64,000 bases of DNA, from NCBI GenBank assembly GCA_965243835.1, contig OZ251578.1:62001-126000 (forward strand). Reading direction: 5' to 3'. Under the pieces are notes generated by a model. That model did not search any database and was not told the origin of the DNA. It saw nothing but the letters and a program-made list of their open reading frames with translations. The translations under genes were made by a program, and so were the position numbers. The DNA is from G965202665 sp965243835 (GTDB taxonomy: Bacteria; Actinomycetota; Acidimicrobiia; Spongiisociales; Spongiisociaceae). Shown here piece by piece: positions 18,301 to 26,900 of the stretch (the stretch's first letter is position 1; every line of letters begins with the position of its first letter).

Positions 18301-19337
18301 TATCTACCTTCTTTAATGATCAGAAGCTCGTGAGAGTTTTTGACATGGTTATAACTTCCGTTTACGATTCTATTTTTACCAATTCTAGTTTCTCCTTGGC
18401 CTAATGTATATTGCCACTTTACTTCAACAATCAGGAATTTACTATACCATTCCCTGATTTGACCACAATCGTTGTAAGACAGAATAAATCCGCCTGGATG
18501 CGCATAGAGCAAATCTCGCAACATTTCATGATCAAAGCCATTATGGTGTACCGGAAAATTGCGTTGCGGGTAAATACCTTTGAACATGCGACTATCGCCA
18601 TCCAGATAATATGGAGGGTCACAATACAGGAAATCATCTTTGTGGTTGGGAATGGTTTTTTCAAATAAGCCCGTTGCAACTTTAAGTCGCGGGCACCGGA
18701 AGGAATGGACTTTATGGACCAGCCGCTTGAAGCGTACAGGATCTTCATATATCTTTGACATCCAACCGAGAAATCCCGGCCCATAGCTCAAATTGTGGTT
18801 GAACCAATAGTGAGCAGCTAAAGATAGACGTTCGTCAATGATGGCGGTTCCTTCCCAATGCGCTCGGAGGCGTTTTTTTACTAGCGAATAAGTAGACTTA
18901 TCTGGCGTCCAGTCCAAGATACGCTCCGCCAATTTCAAGGGAGAATAGAGCTGGATCTGCCAGTAATTTGTTAAAATGTCGAAGACATCGTATCCTTGTA
19001 CGTGGATGCCCAGTTCTTTGGCGCATGCAATTTCTACCGACCCGCCGCCGAAAAACGGCGACACGAGGCGATCCACGCCGTCTGGCAGATGTTCGATGAT
19101 ATGGCCCACGGCAAGGCTCTTTCCGCCTGCATAGCGGAGGGGTAGGCCGTTGTAACGCTTATAGCGATAGCGGCCTCGGCTCCGTAGCCGTTGGAGGAAA
19201 TCCTGTTTTGTAAGCATGGTCTGCCCAAAGAGCGTAGCAGACTCGGTTCCCCTAGAGGGTAAATTGAGGTAGGTCTTTCCCGTCCCCTTGTCTAGGCGGC
19301 CCTCGGCCAGCGGCGTTCTTCTTTGGTTCGTAGCCAT
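18300..19337 (-). CDS. N6-adenine DNA methyltransferase, D12 (Dam-like) class
   Basis: A 345-residue adenine methylase. It has the D12-class order: an N-terminal PLRYAGGKS, the SAM-binding loop LVSPFFGGGSVEIACAKE, and the catalytic DPPY motif (LYCDPPYYLDG), followed by FILSYNDCGQIREWY. The start ATG 19337 (MATNQRRTPLAEG) is chosen because GGGAG lies five bases upstream and because the long in-frame extension overlaps the fic gene in antisense and is low-complexity. Two palindromes lie directly upstream. It is coupled to the putative restriction gene, so the pair should protect and cut the same, unknown site. Composition is AT-rich relative to the genome, consistent with a mobile restriction-modification system. 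Confidence 0.88.
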   Translation of the reverse strand: MATNQRRTPLAEGRLDKGTGKTYLNLPSRGTESATLFGQTMLTKQDFLQRLRSRGRYRYKRYNGLPLRYAGGKSLAVGHIIEHLPDGVDRLVSPFFGGGSVEIACAKELGIHVQGYDVFDILTNYWQIQLYSPLKLAERILDWTPDKSTYSLVKKRLRAHWEGTAIIDERLSLAAHYWFNHNLSYGPGFLGWMSKIYEDPVRFKRLVHKVHSFRCPRLKVATGLFEKTIPNHKDDFLYCDPPYYLDGDSRMFKGIYPQRNFPVHHNGFDHEMLRDLLYAHPGGFILSYNDCGQIREWYSKFLIVEVKWQYTLGQGETRIGKNRIVNGSYNHVKNSHELLIIKEGR

Positions 19338-19352
19338 TCTGCTCCCATCTAG

Positions 19353-19389
19353 CTGTTGCAACAGAGGATAAAATGTTGCTGTGACATTT
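19353..19389 (-). promoter_or_regulatory. Two palindromes upstream of the methylase
   Basis: A perfect 12-bp palindrome CTGTTGCAACAG occupies 19353-19364, and an interrupted palindrome AAATGT-n7-ACATTT occupies 19371-19389. Both lie within 55 bp upstream of the methylase ATG, with TTTTAT (minus strand, 19371-19376) as a possible -10 between them. They are candidate operators for control of the restriction-modification genes; no separate controller gene is visible. Confidence 0.45.
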
Positions 19390-19474
19390 TTGAGTTTCGG
19401 GCCGGGGCGCGGGTCAGGGGTCACGGGGGAAGAGGGCGGAGATGGCGGGACCGCATTCGGCGCCGGACTCCGGG

Positions 19475-20590
19475 TTAGGCGAAGGGGTCCGGCAAGGCGG
19501 GTCGGGGTTGCCTGGTGCGGGAGCGCAACTTCCGCAACCGGGGCCCGGCGGTGTAGCGGCGGCCTCTCCTTTCGCCATGGGCGGTCAGCAACCCGGCCTC
19601 GGTCAAGCGGCGCAGATCGTTGGTAGCCACCCGTTCGCTCACTTCGCTGTAGCTGATGTAGTCCGCCCGCCGGACGGTTATGTCCTGCGCCGCGTCGTAC
19701 AGGATGTCCAGCGTTCGTCCGTCCAAGCCGGCCGCTCGCCGGTATTCGTCCAGCGCCCCCCACAACTCCTCCGCCTCCCGGGTCCTCTGTTCTTGTAACG
19801 TTGCTTGCCGGAGGTGGGCGGTCAGGACGAACCTGATCCAGGGCCGGGAGTCGCGGCCCGGATCCCAAACGGCCCCTCCCGCTTCCTGTAGCACCTGGTA
19901 GTAGGCGGGGGTTTCCCTCCCCAGATACTCTTCAATGCTGGAAAAAACGGGGGACAGGATTTGCCGTCGGGCCAAAGTCAGGGTTTGCAACACCCGGGAC
20001 ATCCGTCCGTTTCCATCCGCAAAAGGGTGAATCATGATCAGATTCAAATGGGCCATCGCTCCCCGCACCAGCTCGTGTCCCTGCTCCCCGTTCAGGTCCT
20101 CCGCCAACTCGTCCACCAGGGCGGGGACCTCTGCGGCCGGGGCCCCCTCGTAACGGAAAGCCCCGGTGGAGGCGTCTTGAACATAGATGGGGCCGGTGCG
20201 ATAGCGTCCCGGCCCCGCGGGGCGGTCGTCTTTCATCATCAGGTAATGAAGGCCTCGGATAAGGGCCCCGTCGTAGCGGAAATGGGGATCGTCGGCCAGG
20301 CTTATCACGTAGTCCAGCGCATTGCGGTATCCCAGCACCGCCCGCCAGTCGTCCGCGTCGGCCGTATGCGGCTCGCCGTCATCGACCGCCGCCGCCGCAT
20401 CGTCCAGGCTGACGATATGCCCTTCGATGGAGACGGACCCCCGGATACTGCGGGCGGCTATGATTTTCCGCAAGGAGCCGAACCAACGGCCGGGTTTGCC
20501 CAAGGTGAATTCCAGCTGTCGCCGAATTTCATCGCAACGGTTGATCACTTCCTGTTCATCCTGCGTCAGCGGCGGAGCCTGAAATAACAC
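19475..20590 (-). CDS. Fic-domain protein with C-terminal winged helix
   Basis: A ~371-residue Fic protein. Such enzymes transfer AMP (or another nucleotide group) to target hydroxyls. The active-site motif HPFADGNGRMSR is complete. An N-terminal inhibitory helix carries SVSIEG, fitting the (S/T)xxxE(G/N) motif, so the protein is self-inhibited (class II). The C-terminal ~60 residues look like a winged helix (TNDLRRLTEAGLLTAHGERRG), suggesting DNA binding. The start is uncertain: GTG 20590 has AAAGGA nine bases upstream and sits just after two operator-like repeats. The frame remains open upstream (ATG 20668, ATG 20683, TTG 20695). It lies upstream of, and co-directional with, the restriction-modification pair. 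Confidence 0.88.
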   Translation of the reverse strand: MLFQAPPLTQDEQEVINRCDEIRRQLEFTLGKPGRWFGSLRKIIAARSIRGSVSIEGHIVSLDDAAAAVDDGEPHTADADDWRAVLGYRNALDYVISLADDPHFRYDGALIRGLHYLMMKDDRPAGPGRYRTGPIYVQDASTGAFRYEGAPAAEVPALVDELAEDLNGEQGHELVRGAMAHLNLIMIHPFADGNGRMSRVLQTLTLARRQILSPVFSSIEEYLGRETPAYYQVLQEAGGAVWDPGRDSRPWIRFVLTAHLRQATLQEQRTREAEELWGALDEYRRAAGLDGRTLDILYDAAQDITVRRADYISYSEVSERVATNDLRRLTEAGLLTAHGERRGRRYTAGPRLRKLRSRTRQPRPALPDPFA

Positions 20591-20598
20591 TTCCGTTA

Positions 20599-20636
20599 TT
20601 CCTTTACATAGGGAAGATTTTCCTTTATATAGAGAA
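20599..20636 (-). promoter_or_regulatory. Tandem 17-bp operator-like repeats before fic
   Basis: TTCCTTTACATAGGGAA (20599-20615) and TTCCTTTATATAGAGAA (20620-20636) match at 15 of 17 positions and are spaced exactly 21 bp, two helical turns. Each has dyad-like ends (TTC...GAA). They lie in an AT-rich pocket immediately before the preferred fic start and include TATATAAAGG on the minus strand. Autorepression by the Fic protein's own winged helix is a plausible inference. Confidence 0.55.
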
Positions 20637-20841
20637 TAACCGTAGCGGACAGGAGCGGTCAAGTCCATCCCCGGAACAAGCATCCGGACAAGCAACGGAG
20701 GGGGAAGCAGGAGAGGTCGGCGGGCGCGGCGCGGGGAGGCCGGGGGTCGGGAATCATCGAGCCGTTTTCCGCGGTCCGGGGGGCCGGGGGACGGGGCGGG
20801 ACCGGCCGGGGGAGCACCCGGGAATAAGCCCCGGGAATAAT

Positions 20842-20872
20842 TTGACAGCGGGGGAGGTTATACCGCTATAAT
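20842..20872 (+). promoter_or_regulatory. Promoter of giant gene 2
   Basis: TTGACA (20842-20847) and a perfect TATAAT (20867-20872) are separated by 19 bp. The -35 is embedded in AATTTGACA, also found before giant genes 1 and 3; here the spacer is G-rich but broken (GCGGGGGAGG) rather than a pure G tract. Because the -10 overlaps the ATG at 20871, that codon cannot be the translation start. Confidence 0.6.
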
Positions 20873-20933
20873 GCCACTCTTGTGCGTGCCGATTACGCAA
20901 CGCGCAGGGACAGGAAAGGAACCTCACAAACAA

Positions 20934-23900
20934 ATGGACCTCTCCAAGGTGCCTGGAACTTGGCGTAGGGGTTATCCGCTGGAAAAGCCGGAACTTCCAC
21001 CCCCCCCCCCCCATCAAGGTTGCGTTAATCGCCCTATGAGCCCGTCTATGCCTGGAAACGGGCGGCGTCTGGCCGCGTGCGGGTTGGCCGCCTTGTTGGT
21101 GATTTCCACATGGGCGGCGGCGCCGGGGGAAGCCGTCCCCGTCGAATCCGAAACGATTGCGGACCCGGCCGAAGATCCGCGATGTAGGTGGGAAACGCCG
21201 CTCTCGGAACTGCCCGAATGGTGCTTGGCGCAAGTCACCGGCCCCTCCCTGATTACCGCAATTCCCGACCCCCGGCCTTCCGCGGCCGATGAGCCGTCGG
21301 GAGACGATGAGCCCGGCGGCCAAGGCCAAGGCGAGCAGGCAAGCCGCCCCGACCCCGTCATTTTGAAGTCGCAACCCCCGCAACCCTCTCCGCTCCCGGA
21401 CCGGATCGGCTCCGGGCAGGCCGACCCGGCCGTGACCGTCAACCTGACCGTGGACGCGCAGGCCGCCTCCGGGGATCAAGACTATGTGGAGGAAGGCGAA
21501 ACCCGCACGGTGACGCTCAAGGCCGCCCTCCCGAACGGGGCGTCCCCCCTGACCGCGGCGGCCGCGTTCACGGTTTCCATCGCGGCCGACACGGCCGAGA
21601 GCTCCGACTTCACGGCCCCGGCCACGGCGGCGGTGACCATCAACGCCGGACAGACCAGCGGTTCCGCCACATTTAGTTTCACGGCCGCCGCCGACACCAT
21701 CCTGGAGGGGTTGGAAACCGTGTCCCTGACCTCTTCCCTGGCCGGCTATTCGGTCAACCCGGCCTCCCTGACCATCCGGGACGCAGACGCCCGTTTCACC
21801 GTGTCCGCCAACCCGACCGCGATAAGCGAAGACGCGGGGGCCACCTCCGTCGCCCTTACGGTGGCATTTCCCGATGCGCTCACCTCCGAGTTGACATCTG
21901 AAACCAGGGTGGCGTTCGCCGTTACCGGAGCGGGGGCGGTCGCCGGGGACGACTTCGCCGACATCTCCGACTTTACGGTGGCGGTGGCGGTCGGGGCGGT
22001 CCGCGGGTCCGGGTCGGTCACCCTCGCCCCCGTCGACGACGTGGTTGACGAAACCTCCGTCGAGCAGGTCCTGTTCACCGGTTCGGCCTGGGGGCGCACC
22101 GCCTCCGCCGCCGTGACCATCACCGACGACGACGTCGCCCCCGCCGCCGTCGACCTGGCCGTGGACGTCAGCTCCGATCCCGGACTGCAGACCGTTCTCG
22201 CCGAAGATGCGGGGCGGACTACGATCACCGTGAGCGCCGAGTTCGCCTCCGGGACGGCGGTGGAGCAAGACACCACCCTCACCTTGCGCATGTCCAGCCT
22301 GTTCACTTCCAATTTCACGTTGACCATCCCCAAAAACGCGGTGCGCGGCGCCGCCTACCTCAACATCACCCCGCAAGACAACAATGTGGCGGGCGAAGCC
22401 CCCGCGGTGGTGTCCGTATCCCTGTCGGGAACCTCCACGTATACGGTTCGCCCGGCGGAGTTCACCATCGAAGACGATGAGGAGGCGGTCATCAACCTGC
22501 ATCCCATCCGATGCCAGGATGCCAATGCGACGGCGATCTACGAGCAAACCCCGAACGCCGATGGATGTTGGCACATAAAAGGGGCTCCGGCCCCCGGCTC
22601 CGTTACGTCCGCGGGGGTGCTGGTGCGGAATCTGACTTTCTCCCGGGGTTCCGCTACGCTCAATACCGATTTCAACGTGGTTTTCCCCACCGAGCCCTCC
22701 CTGCTTGATTTCATAAGGTTCGACGCCGGCGGCGACACGCCCCAGCAGTTCGCCGTCATCCGCTTAGCGGCGATTGACGACGGGGAGCGGAACGAAGGGG
22801 TGGAAACGATTGTGATCGAAGGCGAGGCCGACCGGGGATTCCGGGTGCGCCCGGCCGCCATCCGAATCTACGACAACGACAATTCGACAGGCCGGATCAA
22901 CCTGACGGTGGACGCCTCCTCCACCCTCCCCGGCGTTCAGCCGAGCGTGGGAGAAAGTTCCGGGACGCAACAGGTGACGGTAACGGCCGCGTACGCGGAC
23001 GGGGCGACCCGCGCTTGGGCCACCGCGGTCACGGTGTCCGTGGCCGGGGCGGGAGGAACCTACGGCGCCGAGGCCGAAGACTTCGCGGCGGTGGACAATT
23101 TCACCGTAACCATCGCCGCCAACGCTTCCTCGGGGAGCGCCACTTTCAACTTGACGCCCGCGGAGGACGAGTTGCTGGAAGGTCCCGAAGATATAGCCCT
23201 GTCCGGCGTTGCCGCCCCTTTCATTGTCAACCGGGCCCTGGTGACCATCGACGACGACGAAACAATTCCGGTCGTCAACCTGATCGTGGACGCCCAACCC
23301 GATAACGGGGTGCAGGGTTATGTGAACGAGGGCGACTCCCGGACGGTGAATTTGACGGCCTCCGTGCCCCAAGGGGCGGCGGCCCTCACCGAGGCCGCCA
23401 CTTTCACGGTGACTATCGCCGCCGACACCGCCGAGGCGGCCGATTTCACCGCCCCGTCTACGGTGAATTTAACCATCGCCGCCGGCCAGCACTCCGATAC
23501 GGCGACTTTCAGTTTCAGCGCCGCGGCCGATACGGTTCTGGAAGGGCTGGAAACGGTGTCCGTGACCTCGTCCCTGGACGGATACATCGTCAACCCGACC
23601 GCCTTGACCATCCGCGACGAGGACTCCCGCTACCGGCTGGGCCTGAGCCGAACCTCCGTGAACGAGAACGGCGGCGCCGCCTCCATAAACGTGGCCGTTG
23701 AATTCCCGACCGCCCTCACCTCCGAGTTGGCTTCGGAAATTCGGGTGCCGGTTTCCGTAACCGGGGACGGAGCGACGGCCGGAGTCGACTTCGCCGACAT
23801 CCCCGACTTTACGGTGCCGATAGCAGCCGGGGCCCGGCGCGGTTCCGTTACGGTCACCCTCACTCCCACCGACGACTCCATCGACGAGACGGCGTTGGAA

Positions 23901-26900
23901 AGGGCGCTGTTCACCGCCGCCGTGTTCGGCCAGCGGGCCCGCGTCTATGTAACCATCGTCGACGACGATTCCGCCCCCACGGCGGTCAACTTGACGGCGG
24001 ATGTCAGTTCCGACCCCGGGGTGCAGACTTCCATCGCCGAGGATGCGGGTATTACTACCGTAACCGTGACCGCCGAGTTCGCCTCCGGCGCCAGGGATGT
24101 CGACACCGCGTTGCGTCTGTTTGTGCAAGGGGAAACGGCCTCAATTCCGGTACCGGCACTGCTTAATCCCGGTGATTACACAGTAAAAACTACAGCGGAT
24201 ATCCGGGTAACTATCCCCAAAAACCAGGTCCGTGGTACCGCCACTTTTCAGATTACCCCCGTAAACGATGACATTATTGAAGGTCCGGAAACCGTGGAAG
24301 TCGATCTGCATTATCTAGTTAGGTCTTCCCCCTACACGTTCCGCAGAGCCCTGATCACGATCGAAGACAATGAGCCGGCCGTTGTCAACCTGCGCGCCGA
24401 CGCCGTCAATTGCCAAACCACCGGAGACGATCCCGCCACCATGAGCAAACTGGGGGAAGGGGATGGGATGACTTGCTTTGAAATTTCCGGGTCCTTTCCC
24501 TCCGGAGTTTTCCCGGCTGAAAATGTAACGGTGCGGGATCTGACTTTCACCGGCGGCACCGCTACTCTCGGCTCCGATTTCACCGCCGCTTTCCCCGTCG
24601 TCGGGCGAAATACTGTAACGCTCGCGACTGGTAATCCCACCACTGTCACCTCGGCCCGGGTGGACATTACGGCCCTCGACGACAACATAATGGATGAAGG
24701 GTTTGAGACGATAGTGATCGAAGGGCGGGCGCCTGGTTACACGGTGCGTCCCACGGCCATTTTATTGGCCGACAACGACCTCTCCGTCAAACACATCTAT
24801 CTGACGGTGGACGCCGACGGGGGGTTGGCGGGCAATCAGCCCAGCCTTGGAGAAGGGGCGACGGGTCAGACGGTGACGGTCACCGCCCAATATGCCTTTA
24901 CCAGCGGCATCGTCCGCAGAACCGCCGCCCCGATCACCGTGTCGGTGGCCGCGGCCGGGGGAACCCGCGCCGCCGAGGCCGATGACTTCACCGCCGTCTC
25001 CAATTTCACTCTCACCATTCCCGATGGACAACACTTAGCCACCGGGACCTTCTCCCTGACCACCGCCGACGACCAGCGGGTGGAAGGGGCCGAGGATCTG
25101 CTCATTTCCGGGACCGCCTCCGGGTTCACCGTCATCGGGGCCCGGCTGACCATCGACGATGACGACGCCCCGCCCGCCATCGTCCTCAGCGCCGATGCGG
25201 ACGACGCAACCGCCGGGATGCAAACCAGCCTGGGGGAAGCCGCGGCCGCTACCGCGGCCCGCGTGACGGCCACCGTGCCGGGCGGCAAAACATTCGAGTC
25301 GGCGGTGGATGTCACGGTGTCGGCGGAGGGGCCCGGAGGGGAAGGGGAGGCGGAGGCGGCCGACTTCGCGGAGGTGGAGAATTTCACGATCACCATCCCC
25401 GCCGGCCAAAGCTCCGGTTCGGCTACTTTCACACTGGACCCCGTCGATGACAATTACGCGGAAGGGACGGAGGAAATCATCCTGTCCGGCGTTTCCAATA
25501 CGGCCGGGGTGCGGGTAACCGGCGCCGTATTGGAGATCGCCGACAACGATGACCCGCCGGCCGCGGCGGCCCTCAGCGTGGATTTGGACGGCTCAACCAA
25601 CGGGGATCAGAACACGATCGGGGAGGGGGACGCGGCCGCGACGGTCACCGTGGCCGCCCGCTTCCCGGCCGGCTCCAGCGTCTTTGAGACGGATACGGCG
25701 GTGACGGTGACGGTGACCGGGGAGGGAACCGCCGGCAAGGCGGAAGCATCCGATTTCACCACCGATCTGACCAACTCCGAATTGCGGCTGACCATCCCGG
25801 CCGGGGCGCGGGAAGCTACGGGGTCGTTCACCCTCACCATCACCGATGACGAGGTGGGGGACATCATCCCGGAAACCATTACCGTGGCCGGTTCCTCCGC
25901 CCGCTCCGGCCTGACGGTCACCTCTACCGCGATCACCATCAACTCCGACAACGAAACCCGGCCCGCCTCCACCACCATCGTCCTCAGCGCCGACTTGGAC
26001 GACTCCACCTTGCCGGTGGAAACCGCCATCGCCGAAGGGGAATCGTCCACCGTCCGGGTGACGGCTTCCCTCCCGGACGAGTCGACGCCGGCGGAGACCG
26101 ACACCGTGGTTTCGGCGACGCTCAGTTCCGCCGGGGCGGCCACCTCCGAAGCGGGTGATTTTTCCACCGACTTGACCAACGGGACGTTGGCGGTGACCAT
26201 CCCCGCCGGCTCCCGCTCCGGGTCGGCCACTTTCACCCTCACCGCCGCCGATGACAATGTAGGCGGCGAAGGGGCGGAAACCGTTCTGATAACCGGTTCC
26301 ACCTCCGCCGCCGGGTTCGCAACCCCCACCCCCTCCTCCTTCACCATCACCGACGCCGACGAGATGATGGTGATCCTGGATTTCGATATGGATACGTCCA
26401 CTCCCAGCCGGGAGGTGTCCGCGTCCGAGGGAGGCGGCCCCTATTCGGGAGTGCAGGTGCGGGCCCGGATAGCCCTGCCTTCGGAGCCGAGCGACCCGCA
26501 GGAGCATTTTGAGTCGGACGCTGTCCTGACCGTGCTGATCACCGACGCCGGGGAAGCCACCGCCGAGGCGGACGATTTTTCCACCGACCTGGCCAACAAC
26601 GCGTTGCGGTTGACCATCCCGGCCGGCCAAACCTTAAGCACCGGGACTTTCACGTTGACGGTGGCGGAAGATAACCTGTTCGAGGGGACGGAAACCATCG
26701 CCCTGTCCGGTTCCACCGCCGTCCCCGGAGTCACGTTTCTGTACGGGCAAAATTCCAAGATCAGCATCGTCGACAACGAAACCCGTCCCGTTATCACCTT
26801 GACGGTGGACACCGACCCCGAGGTGTTGGGAGACCAGAACTACATTCCCGAGGGGGTGAGCAACCGGAAAATTACCGTGACCGCCTCCGTTCCGGCCGGT

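Noticed and set aside
18300..19868. Long methylase form starting near 19868
   Set aside because: The first ~177 codons are antisense to the fic 3' end and low-complexity; ATG 19337 has a good ribosome site and the family N-terminus.
20871..20933. ATG 20871 as the start of giant gene 2
   Set aside because: It overlaps a perfect -10 TATAAT (20867-20872), so it would lie upstream of the transcription start.
21066..21085. LAAC lipobox in the giant gene 2 signal peptide
   Set aside because: The hydrophobic stretch lies after, not before, the cysteine, so lipoprotein processing is unlikely.
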